Part shown: piece by piece, positions 8,696 to 17,785 of the stretch
How positions within the stretch are numbered: position 1 is the stretch's first letter
Layout: the number at the start of each line of letters is the position of its first letter
Source of the DNA: Geodermatophilus pulveris
Lineage (GTDB): Bacteria; Actinomycetota; Actinomycetes; Mycobacteriales; Geodermatophilaceae
DNA length: 64,000 bases
Reading direction: 5' to 3'
Assembly: GCF_900188375.1 (NCBI RefSeq)
Contig: NZ_FZOO01000003.1
Location: 434,001 to 498,000 of the forward strand
Program-made: the position numbers and the translations under genes
The notes under the pieces: model-generated
Seen by the model: the letters and a program-made list of their open reading frames with translations, nothing else
Told to the model about the DNA's origin: nothing
The model's database searches: none

Positions 8696-9379
8696 GTGGA
8701 CCGCGAGGGGGGCGACCCCGGCTACGTCGACCTGGGCTTCGCGCGGGTGGACACCGACCGGCTGCCCCGCACCGGCGACCCGGAGGTCGTGTACGCCGCC
8801 GGGAAGACGCCGGACGAGGTGGTCGCCATCCTCGGGACCCTCCGCGACGCGGCCCCGGACCGGCCTTCGCTGGTCACCCGGGCCGACCCGGCGACGGTGG
8901 CGGCGGTGCGGCTGCGCTGGCCCGAGGCGCAGGTCGAGGGGACGACGGTCGTCGTCGGGGACCTGCCGCAGGCCCGCGGGCTGGTCGGGGTCGTGACGGC
9001 GGGGACGTCGGACTCGCCGGTGGCGGCGGAGGCCGCGACGACCGTGCGGGCCTTCGGGGCGGGCGTCGTCCGGGTGACCGACGTGGGGGTCGCCGGGCTG
9101 CACCGCGTGCTCGACGCCCGCCCGGTGCTCCAGGACGCCGACATCCTGATCGTGGTGGCCGGCATGGAGGGGGCGCTGCCCAGCGTGGTCGGCGGGCTGG
9201 TGGGGACACCGGTGGTGGCCGTGCCGACCAGCGTGGGCTACGGCGCGAGCTTCGGCGGGCTGGCCGCGCTGCTGGGGATGCTCAACTCCTGCGCGGCGGG
9301 CGTGGTGGTCTGCAACATCGACAACGGGTTCGGGGCCGGGGTCTTCGCCGCGCGGATCGCGCGGGGCATGCAGCGGTGA
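8696..9379 (+). CDS. larB: LarB, pyridinium-3,5-biscarboxylic acid mononucleotide synthase
   Basis: LarB carboxylates and hydrolyses nicotinic acid adenine dinucleotide in the first step of pincer cofactor synthesis. The C-terminal two thirds is an AIR-carboxylase (PurE)-like domain, seen as VVTAGTSDSPVAAEAA, TDVGVAGLHR, VVAGMEGALPSVVGGLV and VPTSVGYGASFGGL. Length (227 aa) fits the family. The gene is divergent from larA, with a short shared upstream region, and its stop overlaps the larC start by four bases (GTGA), so larB-larC is translationally coupled. Confidence 0.93.
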   Translation: MDREGGDPGYVDLGFARVDTDRLPRTGDPEVVYAAGKTPDEVVAILGTLRDAAPDRPSLVTRADPATVAAVRLRWPEAQVEGTTVVVGDLPQARGLVGVVTAGTSDSPVAAEAATTVRAFGAGVVRVTDVGVAGLHRVLDARPVLQDADILIVVAGMEGALPSVVGGLVGTPVVAVPTSVGYGASFGGLAALLGMLNSCAAGVVVCNIDNGFGAGVFAARIARGMQR

Positions 9380-10584
9380 CCGACCGGGTCGGGTGGCTGG
9401 ACTGCAGCAACGGCGTGGCCGGCGACATGCTGCTGGGCGCCGTCGTGGGGGCGGGCGTGCCGCTGGACGTGGTCGCCGCCGCACTGGAGCCGCTGGAGCT
9501 GCCGGTCACGCTGCGCGCGGAGGAGGTGCGGCGGGCCGGGCTGCGGGCGGTGCGGGTGGTGGTGGAGGCGCCGGAGGCGGGCCAGCCGACACGCCGGTGG
9601 TCCGACGTCCGGGAGCTGCTCGGCCGGCTGCCGGACCCGCTGCGCGCGTCGGCGACCGGGGTGTTCGGCGCGCTGGCGCGGGCGGAGGCGGCGGTGCACG
9701 GCGTGCCGGAGGACGACGTGCACTTCCACGAGGTGGGCGCGCTGGACGCGATCGCCGACGTCGTCGGGGTCTGCGCCGGCCTGGGGGCGCTGCGCCTGGA
9801 CCGGCTGGTGGCCTCGCCGATCGCGCTCGGGGGAGGGCACGCGCGCACGGCGCACGGGACGATCCCGGTGCCCGGACCGGCGGTGCTGGCCCTCCTGGCG
9901 GCGGCGGGTGCCCCGGGGCGGGGCGGCCTGGACGAGGTGGAGCTGGCCACGCCGACCGGGGTCGCGCTGGCCACCACGCTGGCGGACGGGTTCGGCCCGA
10001 TGCCGCTGCTGCGCCCGACGGCGACCGGGACCGGCGCGGGCACCCGGGACCCCGCCGGCCGACCGAACGTGGTGCGGCTGGTGGTGGGGGAGTCCTCGAC
10101 CGCCCCCGGAGTGGACACGACGACGGCGGTGGTGCTGGAGGCGAACGTCGACGACCTGGACCCGCGGGCCTGGCCGCTGGTGCTGGGCGCGCTGCTGGAC
10201 GCGGGCGCGCTGGACGCCTGGCTGACCCCGACGCTGATGAAGAAGGGCCGACCGGCGCACGTGGTCGCGGCGCTGGCCGTGCCGGACCGGGTGCCGGGGG
10301 TGCGGGACGTGCTGCTCCGGGAGACCACGACGCTCGGCGTCCGGGAGACAGTCGTGGTGCGGCACGCCGTCCGCCGGACGTTCGCCACCGTCGACGTCGA
10401 CGGGCAGCCGGTCGCGGTCAAGCTGGGGTGGGGGCCGGACGGCGCGGTGGTCAACGCGATGCCCGAGTGGGAGGACGTCGCGCGCGCGGCCGCCGCCCTC
10501 GACCGGCCGGTCAAGCGGGTGCTGGCCCAGGCGGTCGGGCTCGCCGAGGCCCTGGCTGCCGGCTCCGGGCACGACGAGGGCTGA
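9376..10584 (+). CDS. larC: LarC, CTP-dependent nickel-insertion enzyme (single-chain form)
   Basis: LarC inserts nickel into the dithiocarboxylate nucleotide to finish the pincer cofactor. The N-terminal motif GWLDCSNGVAGDMLLGA, the central HFHEVGALDAIADV and the C-terminal LEANVDDLDPRAW and LMKKGRPAHV are typical. In Lactiplantibacillus the gene is split and joined by programmed frameshifting; here it is one 402-residue frame, as in many actinobacteria. The GTG start overlaps the larB stop. A 161-bp gap separates it from the secreted DUF1996 gene. Confidence 0.93.
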   Translation: MTDRVGWLDCSNGVAGDMLLGAVVGAGVPLDVVAAALEPLELPVTLRAEEVRRAGLRAVRVVVEAPEAGQPTRRWSDVRELLGRLPDPLRASATGVFGALARAEAAVHGVPEDDVHFHEVGALDAIADVVGVCAGLGALRLDRLVASPIALGGGHARTAHGTIPVPGPAVLALLAAAGAPGRGGLDEVELATPTGVALATTLADGFGPMPLLRPTATGTGAGTRDPAGRPNVVRLVVGESSTAPGVDTTTAVVLEANVDDLDPRAWPLVLGALLDAGALDAWLTPTLMKKGRPAHVVAALAVPDRVPGVRDVLLRETTTLGVRETVVVRHAVRRTFATVDVDGQPVAVKLGWGPDGAVVNAMPEWEDVARAAAALDRPVKRVLAQAVGLAEALAAGSGHDEG

Positions 10585-10745
10585 CCCGGCGTCCCGGCCG
10601 GGGTGGCACCCTCGAACGCAGCTCCCGCCGTCCAGCGGGGCGCTGCGCCGGGTCGGGGAGCGGAGGTGCGGGGCGTGTCCGTGCTCGTGCCGTCGTGGCC
10701 GGCGTCCCCGGTGCGGCTGACGGCTGCCGGCGGGGGCGCTCGCTG

Positions 10746-11687
10746 ATGTGGGGCCGGGTGACCGCGTCGGTGGCGGCGGCGTTCGTGGTGGTGGCGGCCA
10801 TGACGCCCGCCCCGGACGGGCCCGCCGTGCGGGCCGCGCCGGTGGACGTGCACTGGATCGTGGAGTGCGACCAGGTGGGCACGGCGCACATCGACCCGAT
10901 CCTGAACCCGGGCGGGTCGTGGCCGCACCTGCACACGTTCGGGGGGAACCCGGCGGTGCACGCGTCGTCGACGGCCGGCCAGTTGTTCGAGGCGGGCTCG
11001 GGGTGCAAGGACTCGGCGGACCGGTCGGCGTACTGGCAACCGACGCTGGTGGACGAGGCCGGCCGGCCGGTGGTGCCGGAGTCGTTCCGCGCCTACTACC
11101 GGGCGGGTGAGGTGGACCCGCAGCTGGTCGAGCCGGCGCCGTTCGGCCTGCGTCTGGTGGCGGGGGATCCGATGGCGACGTCGCGGCAACCGCTCGACAT
11201 CGACCACCTGTGCGTGGGGACGTCGTACGGGCTGGTGGAGTCCGTCCACGACACCGCGGTGGACTGCGGGCCGGGAGAGCTCCTGCGGTCGGACGTCGAG
11301 TTCCCACAGTGCTGGGACGGGGTGGACCTGTGGCGGGAGGGGGCGGCGCACATGGCGTACCCGCGGGGCGGTGAGTGCCCGGCGGCGCACCCGGTGGCGA
11401 TCCCACAGCTGTCGCTGGAGGCCTCGTACGCGGAGGGGTCGACGTACGAGGGGATGGGGTTCGAGGGCGGGCTGTCGCCGTACGGGCTGCACGCGGACGC
11501 GATCCTGGCGTGGGACCCGGGGGAGATGGAGACGCTGGTGGAGGGGTGTCTGAACGCGTTCCGGGTGTGCGGGGACGTGACCGACGAGGTCCGGCCGTTC
11601 TCGGGTGCGGACCGTCGGGGGACGTTGCCGCTGCCGACGGTGCCCGACGTGCCGGCGGCCGGGTCGGCACCGACCGGGCACGGGTAG
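10746..11687 (+). CDS. secreted DUF1996 family protein
   Basis: A signal peptide (RVTASVAAAFVVVAAMTPA) leads into a DUF1996 domain covering nearly the whole chain. Hallmarks are WIVECDQVGTAHIDPI, PHLHTFGG, the Cys-containing VEFPQCWDGVDLW, HMAYPRGGECPAAHPV and IPQLSLEASY. The domain occurs in secreted fungal and actinobacterial proteins and its conserved His and Cys suggest metal or carbohydrate binding, but no activity is established. The ATG is in a usual position before the signal peptide. The gene stands alone between larC and the dead monooxygenase. Confidence 0.85.
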   Translation: MWGRVTASVAAAFVVVAAMTPAPDGPAVRAAPVDVHWIVECDQVGTAHIDPILNPGGSWPHLHTFGGNPAVHASSTAGQLFEAGSGCKDSADRSAYWQPTLVDEAGRPVVPESFRAYYRAGEVDPQLVEPAPFGLRLVAGDPMATSRQPLDIDHLCVGTSYGLVESVHDTAVDCGPGELLRSDVEFPQCWDGVDLWREGAAHMAYPRGGECPAAHPVAIPQLSLEASYAEGSTYEGMGFEGGLSPYGLHADAILAWDPGEMETLVEGCLNAFRVCGDVTDEVRPFSGADRRGTLPLPTVPDVPAAGSAPTGHG

Positions 11688-11754
11688 CACGGGACCACCC
11701 CGAGTGGGATGGCGCCGGTGGCGAGCCTCGGGGCGTGAGGACCTGATCGCCGCG

Positions 11755-12100
11755 CGTCGAGGCCCTGACGGCACCGGCCGCCGATCTGCACGGGTCCTGG
11801 TCCGCCCGCACGACGACCGGCAGCTGCAGGGCCGGCACGAGGACCCGGTTCCGCAGAGGGGGCGTGACGGGGCGGGGGGAGAAGAAGGCGCTGTGGCCGA
11901 GGTCGCTGCTCGTCAGGACCGCGCGGGCGACCGGCCTCCGCTCCTCGTACGCGTCCTGGATGCCGGTGGTCATGCCCTGGCCGCCCGCGGGGCTGTGCAC
12001 GTGGGCGGCGTCGCCGACCCAGGAGCACCCGTACCGCCCGGTATCGGTCGACGATGGCGACCCGGGGGTTGGAGTCGGACAGCCACGTGACGTGGCTCCG
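11755..12100 (-). pseudogene. decayed FAD-dependent monooxygenase (PheA/TfdB-like hydroxylase)
   Basis: Minus-strand translation gives, in one frame, HVTWLSDSNPRVAIVDRYR and, in another, WVGDAAHVHSPAGGQGM with GIQDAY. This is the second FAD-contact motif of aromatic hydroxylases (GDAAH..P.GGQGMN.GIQDA). The motif then jumps directly to EERRPVARAVL, which in intact enzymes lies some 30 residues later (YEAERRPVA). The remnant therefore has at least one frameshift and one internal deletion, and the N-terminal FAD domain is absent. It fills the space between the DUF1996 gene and the hydrolase gene. Confidence 0.75.
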
Positions 12101-12176
12101 GCTGTGGCGACTGGACCCGACGCGTCTCCCTGGTACAGGGGACTGGACCGCTCCGGCCGGGCCGCACGTGACGACG

Positions 12177-13043
12177 TCACCGTGCTGCGGCGCGTCTGGC
12201 GTTGTCCGTGATCGCGCGGATGAGCCGGGGCCGAGCTCCGGGCGGCAGGTCGTGACCCATCCCGGTGATCAGCTCGAGTCGTGCGCCAGGGATGGCGTCC
12301 GCGGTCGCGTGTCCACCGGACGGGTGGCACATCGGGTCCTCGGTTCCGTGGATGACGACGGTGGGGACCGTGAGCAGGTGCAGCGCCTCGGTCCGGTCCG
12401 GGGCGGCGCGCACGGCGCGGTGCTGGCGTCGACGGCCGTCCCGCGCGTCAGGGTCGCGCTCGGACGCAAGCGCGCTGACCCGCCGCAACTCGTCGAGGTC
12501 TTGGTCGAAGCCCGTCGACCCGACCACGGAGAAGATCCGGACGCGGCGTTCGATCGCCTCCTCCTCGTCACGGGGCGGTCGGGCCAAGGCGTGGCGGAGG
12601 ACGCGCAGGGAGGTCCGGCCCTTGCCGCGGCGACCCGTGGTCGACATGAGCGAGGCCAGCGAGCGCACGCGACGGGGATGCCTGATGGCCATCGCCTGGG
12701 CGATCATGCCGCCGAGGGAGGCACCCACGATGTGCGCGGAGTCGACACCGAGGGCGTCGAGGAGGCCGACGGCGTCGTCGGCCATGTCGTCGAGGGTGTA
12801 GCGGCGTCCGGGCAGGTGTGTGGAGCGGCCGGCGTCTCGGTTGTCGAACCGGACCACCTGGAAGCCCTCGGCGGCCAGCTGGCGGCAGAAGTCCTCCGGC
12901 CAGTGGACGAGCTGGCAGCCCAGGCCCATGATCAGCAGCATCGCCGGGGCATCCGGGCTCCCGAACGCGTCGTGGCAGAGGTCCACCTGGCCAACGGTCG
13001 CCAGGCGCGGTGGGTGGTACGGCACCGCATCGGCGGCGCTCAT
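12177..13043 (-). CDS. alpha/beta hydrolase (RdmC/aclacinomycin methylesterase-like)
   Basis: The 288-residue chain has the usual fold markers: LLIMGLGCQLVHW oxyanion loop near residue 40, VVRFDNRDAGRST, nucleophile elbow GASLGGM (about residue 108, Ser), acid region VIHGTEDPM and the catalytic His in ITGMGHDLPP. The DNRDxGxST signature is typical of the RdmC-like group of esterases. Its start overlaps the stop of a 21-codon reading frame upstream (ATGA), so it is likely translated by coupling. It may share a transcript with the DoxX fusion gene further upstream. Confidence 0.88.
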   Translation of the reverse strand: MSAADAVPYHPPRLATVGQVDLCHDAFGSPDAPAMLLIMGLGCQLVHWPEDFCRQLAAEGFQVVRFDNRDAGRSTHLPGRRYTLDDMADDAVGLLDALGVDSAHIVGASLGGMIAQAMAIRHPRRVRSLASLMSTTGRRGKGRTSLRVLRHALARPPRDEEEAIERRVRIFSVVGSTGFDQDLDELRRVSALASERDPDARDGRRRQHRAVRAAPDRTEALHLLTVPTVVIHGTEDPMCHPSGGHATADAIPGARLELITGMGHDLPPGARPRLIRAITDNARRAAAR

Positions 13044-13105
13044 GCCACGGCCTCCTGCACCTGGGCGCGGTCGCGGAGGTCGGCATGAGGGAGGCTGCCG
13101 CTCAT
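13040..13105 (-). CDS. 21-residue leader or remnant peptide coupled to the hydrolase gene
   Basis: A short frame (MSGSLPHADLRDRAQVQEAV and one more residue) has a clear GAGGAGAC ribosome site just before its ATG. It ends in an ATGA overlap with the hydrolase start. The good ribosome site and the overlap suggest that it is translated and feeds ribosomes into the hydrolase gene, which itself lacks an obvious site. It could also be the stub of a gene lost by deletion. No homologue is recognised. Confidence 0.45.
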   Translation of the reverse strand: MSGSLPHADLRDRAQVQEAVA

Positions 13106-13185
13106 GGACGTCTCCTCGTCCTGTGCCACGGGAACGCGGGAGGTCGGGGCGACGCAGGTGGCGTGTCGCCCCGACCAGTCGACGA

Positions 13186-14139
13186 TCACTCCTCCGGTTC
13201 GGGGGCCCGCCCTGGACCCGTCACGGCGCGGGACCGATCCGACGGGGGCTCCGAGTCCGTCCGGATCGGCCTGGTGAGCGCGCGCACCTCGGCCCAGGTC
13301 GTAGGGACTCCGACCTGTGCAGGGTCGAGGATGTGGAACGCCGAGCTCCGCATGCGGGTGCGGTAGGAACGCATGACGCCGACGTGCAGACGCGACCGGG
13401 TGTACTCCTGCAGCGCCGGCTCGTCGGCCCACGACGACCAGGTCCAGAACGTCCCGGCCAGCGGGCTGGCGGCCAGCCGCAGCGTGATGGCGCCAGCCGA
13501 GGTCCGGAAGGCGCGCCGCAGGCGCAGCGCGGCGCGGAGGAACCCCGGGACGTCCCGCAGCGATCGCAGCTCCAACCGGGAGACCATCACCACCCCGGGG
13601 GATGACGGGTACGCGGACCCGTGGGCCGGCGGCAGCGTCGCGATCTGGCTCGTACGGTCGCCCCGCTCCGCTGGTGCGCTGCGCCCGTCGTGGCGCAGGC
13701 CGGCCCAGACGGTGACCGCGGCGGCGATGAACACCACCTGCATGACCGTCCGGACACCGAGCGGGGTCGGCGCCTCACCGTTCAGCCCGCTGCCGGACAT
13801 GGCGGCGTACACGTTGGCCGGGAACATCGCGACCATCAGGGAGGTCAGGCCCACGGCCGACCGGCGCGCGGTGGGCCGCCACAGCAGCCCAGCCGCTCCG
13901 GCCAGCTCCAGGACCCCCGTCACGGTGACCAGCAACCCGGGTGCCGGCAGCGCCGGCGGCACCATCGCGATCAGGTCGTCGCGCAGGACGACGAAGTGGG
14001 TGGTGCCGGTCACGGCGAACATCGCGGCCAGTCCACCTCGGAGTGCGGTGGTCCAGTGCCCGTGCAGCGCCCGCGACGTCGCAGCACAGACGAGGAACAC
14101 GACGCCGGTCGTGCTGATGAGGACGAGCAACGGGGCCAT
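13186..14139 (-). CDS. DoxX-like membrane protein fused to a monooxygenase-like (ABM/DUF3291-type) domain
   Basis: The first ~140 residues hold four membrane segments with a DoxX-like pattern (FAVTGTTHFVVLRDDLIAMVP, VTGVLELAGAAGLLW, MVAMFPANVYAAM, VMQVVFIAAAVTVW). After a linker, about residues 185-285 (VVMVSRLELRSLRDVPGFL, GTFWTWSSWADEPALQEY, HVGVMRSYRTRMRSSAF) resemble the small alpha/beta barrel of spheroidene-monooxygenase or DUF3291 proteins. The ATG at 14139 is preceded by GGAGGGT at good spacing; the longer open frame upstream is unlikely. DoxX proteins are often separate genes, so the fusion is unusual. The gene is divergent from the XRE regulator, which may control it. Confidence 0.75.
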   Translation of the reverse strand: MAPLLVLISTTGVVFLVCAATSRALHGHWTTALRGGLAAMFAVTGTTHFVVLRDDLIAMVPPALPAPGLLVTVTGVLELAGAAGLLWRPTARRSAVGLTSLMVAMFPANVYAAMSGSGLNGEAPTPLGVRTVMQVVFIAAAVTVWAGLRHDGRSAPAERGDRTSQIATLPPAHGSAYPSSPGVVMVSRLELRSLRDVPGFLRAALRLRRAFRTSAGAITLRLAASPLAGTFWTWSSWADEPALQEYTRSRLHVGVMRSYRTRMRSSAFHILDPAQVGVPTTWAEVRALTRPIRTDSEPPSDRSRAVTGPGRAPEPEE

Positions 14140-14419
14140 GGTGACCCTCCGTTCCAGCGTTGGCGGCGGCTGGATCCGCCCGGACAGGGTTCGGGTGACG
14201 TGTGACGGCCGTAGCTGCGTCGCTGGGTGCATGCCGGTAGGCGGCTGTGGCCAGGCCGCCGCGGCCGGCCACGTCGCGAACCCTCGGCGAGCACTCCGTC
14301 CATGCGGCAGAGCGTCGAGGCGCCGGACCCGGTGCGCCACGAACAGGTCCCACTCACCGGCCCACTCACTAGACTCAGCGGGCGCCAGCCGGCGCTGGGA
14401 GGAGACGGGGACGGCGGGC

Positions 14420-16888
14420 ATGTCGCTCAGCGGTGTCGAGGCCTTCAGTGCCCGGCTGCGGCGTCTCCGCCACACCGCAGGGCTGACCCAGGAGGAGTTG
14501 GCGCACTCGGCCGGACTGAGCACCAATGCTGTCAGTCAGCTGGAACGCGGCCTGCGGCGGCATCCCTATCCGCACACCCTGGGCGCGTTGGCCGATGCGC
14601 TGGACCTGGACGGGGCCGAGCGGGCGGCGTTCGTGGCGCGGCCCGCGTCGCTGGACCGCAGCCCAGGATCGGGGGCCCCGTCGACCTCTCCTGAGGTCTT
14701 GCCCGGTGGGGACACTCCGCTCATTGGGCGTGACGACGAGGTGACGTCGCTCGTGTCTCGCCTGACCGGCGGCAGTGCCGGCCGCCTCCTGACCCTCACC
14801 GGTCCCGGAGGGGTGGGCAAGAGCCGTCTCGCCCGTGATCTCGCCGCCTGCGCGCGCGGCGCGTTCGCCGACGGGGTCGTGTTCGTACCACTGGCTTCCC
14901 TCACCGACCCCTCCCTGGTCGTCCCGACGATCGTGCGGGCTGTGGGACTGCGTGAAGAAGCGCAGACGCCACCGGGCGAGTTGCTCAGCGAGTACCTGCG
15001 GGACAAGAGCCTGCTGCTCGTGCTGGACAACTGCGAGCACCTGCTGGCCGCCGCTCCCCGGATCGCCGAACTCCTGTCGGTGTGCCCGACCCTGCGGATC
15101 CTGGCAACCAGCCGCAGCCGGCTCGGTGTCCGCGGCGAACGGGCGTGTCCGGTGGAGCCGCTGGCCGTGCCGGAGGCCGGCGCGCCCCACCATCTCGCGC
15201 GGATCTCGAACGCCCCAGCGGTGCGGTTGTTCATGGCCCGGGTCCAGGATGCCGACCCGGAGTTCGCCTTGACGCCGGACAACGCCGAGGAGATAGCCGA
15301 GATCAGCCGGCGCCTGAGCGGGCTGCCGCTCGCTCTCGAGGTCGCGGCTGCCCGGGTGAGCTTCCTCGGCTCGACGCAGCTGCTCACCCGCCTGGACGGA
15401 GTGCTGGGCCTGTGCGGCGCGCGCGACCTGCCGGAGCGACAGCGGACGCTGCGGGCGACCCTGGACTGGAGCCACGACCTGCTCTCCCGGGCCGAACAGG
15501 TGTTGTTCCACCGCCTGGCGGTCTTCGCCGGGGGCTTCGACCTGGAGGCGGCCGAGGCAGTCAGCGCGGGGGGCGAGCTCACATCAGACGTCGTCCTCGC
15601 CTCGCTCGAGAATCTGTGGGAGCAGGCGCTCGTGCGCACCGCCGCGGCCCCCGGTCCCGCTGGGATGCGGTACGGCATGCTGGAACCAGTCCGGCAGTAC
15701 GCGCTCGAGAGACTCGCCGACAGTGGCGAGGAGGACCAGGTCCGCGCGCGCCATGCCGACTGGTGCCTGACCCTGGCCCAACGGGTCGAACCCGAGCTGA
15801 GCGGGTCGGACCAGAGTCGGTGGCTGGACGTCCTCGACGCCGAGCACGGCAACCTCCGAGCCGCCCTCGCCGAGACACTCCGACGCACGGACGACGACGC
15901 CGGGCTGCGGCTGGCCGTGGCGCTGCGGCGGTTCTGGTACGTGCGCGGCCACCTGCAGGAAGGACGCCGGTGGCTGCAGGAGGCGTTGACCGCCTGCTCG
16001 TCCGCTGCGCCGCCGCTTCGCGGGGCGGCGCTGAGCGCCCTGGGCCACCTCGCGGTGAAACAGGGGGACTTCACCGCCGCACAGAGCTCCTACACGCAGG
16101 CTCTGGAACTCGCCACGGCGCCCCCCAGTACCCGTGCGACCGCCGCGGCGACGGGCGGACTGGCGGTCGTCGCGCTGTGGACCGGCGCGCACGAGCGCGC
16201 GACCCGGCTGTCCCGGCAGAGCATCGCGCTGTGTCGGGAGACCGGCGACCCCTCCGGCCTCGCCACCGCGCTCAACGTCGCCGGTCTCGTGGAGATCCAG
16301 CGTGGGCGCCACCGGGACGCAGCCGTCCTGCTGGAGGAGGGGCTGGCGGTCTCCAGGGCGGCGGGGGACGAGGGCCTGACGGCTGCCCACCTGAACAAGC
16401 TCGGCTGGTGCCACCTGGAGGGAGAGCACCTGGACCAGGCCGCCCGGTCCTTCGGCGACGCCCTGACCCGGTTCGCCCGACTGGGGGAGCAGTGGCTGGC
16501 CGCCGACTGCCTCGACGGTCTGGCACGCGTCATGCTCGCCCGGGGCAGGCCGACGAGGGCGGCACGGCTGTGGGGAGCCGCCGACGCGCAGTGCACCGTC
16601 ATCGGCGCCACCACGCTGCCGTTGGACCCGTCCGTGTACGAACGCCTCACGAGCCGGGCCCGCGCCGAGATCGGCGAGGACGCGTTCGCCGCGGCCTGGG
16701 CACAGGGAGCCGCCCTGAGCCCCGACCGGGTCCTCGGCGAGGCGCTCGAGGAGATCGCCATCGAAGGCGCCGCCGAGAACACACCCGCAGCACATGGCGC
16801 CGACAGGTCGCCTGGAGCCCGCAGTCGCCTTCCCCGGGACCCCGGCGACGCCCTCCCAGCGCCGCGTGGTGGTCAGATCGGGCAGTAG
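14420..16888 (+). CDS. large transcriptional regulator: XRE helix-turn-helix, NB-ARC-like ATPase, TPR repeats
   Basis: Residues 8-65 are an XRE-type DNA-binding domain (LRRLRHTAGLTQEELA, STNAVSQLERGLR). Residues ~95-370 hold an AfsR/NB-ARC-like ATPase with Walker A TGPGGVGKSRLA, Walker B SLLLVLDNCEHLL, sensor LRILATSRSRLGV and LPLALEVAA. A winged-helix part follows and the C-terminal ~350 residues are TPR-like repeats (for example GHLAVKQGDFTAAQSSYTQAL). The layout is that of STAND signal-transduction regulators. The ATG at 14420 lies after GGGAGGAGACG. A frame open further upstream is only a shadow. It is divergent from the DoxX fusion/hydrolase genes and probably regulates them (inference). 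Confidence 0.88.
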   Translation: MSLSGVEAFSARLRRLRHTAGLTQEELAHSAGLSTNAVSQLERGLRRHPYPHTLGALADALDLDGAERAAFVARPASLDRSPGSGAPSTSPEVLPGGDTPLIGRDDEVTSLVSRLTGGSAGRLLTLTGPGGVGKSRLARDLAACARGAFADGVVFVPLASLTDPSLVVPTIVRAVGLREEAQTPPGELLSEYLRDKSLLLVLDNCEHLLAAAPRIAELLSVCPTLRILATSRSRLGVRGERACPVEPLAVPEAGAPHHLARISNAPAVRLFMARVQDADPEFALTPDNAEEIAEISRRLSGLPLALEVAAARVSFLGSTQLLTRLDGVLGLCGARDLPERQRTLRATLDWSHDLLSRAEQVLFHRLAVFAGGFDLEAAEAVSAGGELTSDVVLASLENLWEQALVRTAAAPGPAGMRYGMLEPVRQYALERLADSGEEDQVRARHADWCLTLAQRVEPELSGSDQSRWLDVLDAEHGNLRAALAETLRRTDDDAGLRLAVALRRFWYVRGHLQEGRRWLQEALTACSSAAPPLRGAALSALGHLAVKQGDFTAAQSSYTQALELATAPPSTRATAAATGGLAVVALWTGAHERATRLSRQSIALCRETGDPSGLATALNVAGLVEIQRGRHRDAAVLLEEGLAVSRAAGDEGLTAAHLNKLGWCHLEGEHLDQAARSFGDALTRFARLGEQWLAADCLDGLARVMLARGRPTRAARLWGAADAQCTVIGATTLPLDPSVYERLTSRARAEIGEDAFAAAWAQGAALSPDRVLGEALEEIAIEGAAENTPAAHGADRSPGARSRLPRDPGDALPAPRGGQIGQ

Positions 16889-17477
16889 CAGCAGTTCGAT
16901 CGGCCCGCGCGTCACCCAGGCGGCGGACCGACCGATCGAGCACACGGACCGCTGACACGGCATTCGAGCAGGCCCGACGCGAGGGGCACCTGGAACGCCG
17001 CGACTCAGACGGTCGAGTCCTGCTACCCATCCGCAGGCAGGCAGGCAGTGAGTGGTGTGCAGGCCGATGCTCGTGATGGAGCTGCGTCTTCAGCTGGATC
17101 GTCCTCGGCACGGAGCCCGGTCGCTCGGTACGTCGCTCCTGGTAGTTCGTCCGGCGGCCAGCACAGCCGAGGTCAGCGGCCGGTGACCGATGACGGGGCG
17201 ACGTGTCGCGGCAGCACTGCCGGATGGCCCGCACGTGGATGACCTCGCGCTCACGTCCAGTGCAACAGCGCGGGTTGACAGGCACCGGATCTCCGCCGAA
17301 CCCGTTGGTGAACTGTGGATGTGCGCAGCACGACGCAGTCATTTCGCCGCCCCGGGATCACCCGGGCGCGGCTCGCTGTGCGCTGAACCGACCACTACTC
17401 GCAGCGCGGTGACACGCCTTGGGCGACCCCGGGGTGTTCGTCCCCTTCACCTCCCTCCTGCGCTGTGAGGTCCTCGT
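16889..17477. other. gene-free stretch after the XRE regulator
   Basis: No convincing gene, RNA or hairpin is visible here. The only structure is a short run of four CAGG units around 17033-17048. Open frames on both strands have the arginine-rich, low-complexity look of shadows. Confidence 0.5.
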
Positions 17478-17785
17478 GTCGATCGTCGCCCACCCCGCTC
17501 CTGCTCTCCGTGACCTGACCGACGCGGCCTCCGGGCCGCACGCCATCCAGCTCGTGGTCGATCGCCTGGAGAACGCGCTGGTCACTCCGTGGAGTCTGCC
17601 GGTGCGCCGAGATCCCGGCCCCCGGGTCGTGCCCATCGCCGACGACTACGACCGGCTGCGCTACACCCCGGGCGCTGTCACCCGCGATCGGCGCTACACC
17701 CGACACGTCGACAACGAGCACGTGCTCCGCTCGCACACGTCCGCCCGGATCCCCGCGCTGTTGCGGCACCTCGCCGGCGCCCGAC
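17478..17785 (+). pseudogene. N-terminal fragment of a PheS-related ligase (SrmL-like)
   Basis: The translation contains LRDLTDAASGPHAIQLVVD, PWSLPVRRDPGPRVV, DDYDRLRYTPGAVTRD, RRYTRHV and LRSHTSARIPALLR. This pattern is like the first ~110 residues of the actinobacterial class II aminoacyl-tRNA-synthetase-like proteins known as PheS-related mystery ligase (SrmL), in particular the TRDxRYTR and SHTSA motifs. The rest of the catalytic domain is missing. At about 17775-17785 the sequence runs into a MazF-like gene on the opposite strand. The frame stays open by chance to 17985. The fragment is probably dead. Confidence 0.6.

Noticed and set aside
7003-10584. Very long open frame across the lar region, and similar giant frames at 9238-12330 (minus) and 18200-20971 (plus)
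   Set aside because: They are arginine/proline-rich shadows of well-supported genes on the other frames; high GC removes stop codons.
9376-10584. Programmed frameshift in larC
   Set aside because: The gene is a single uninterrupted frame here.
13373-14419. Upstream extension of the XRE regulator frame
   Set aside because: The extension overlaps the divergent DoxX fusion gene antisense and has shadow composition; the XRE domain begins at 14420.
17033-17048. CAGG tandem run as a regulatory repeat
   Set aside because: Only four short units in a non-coding stretch; likely chance.
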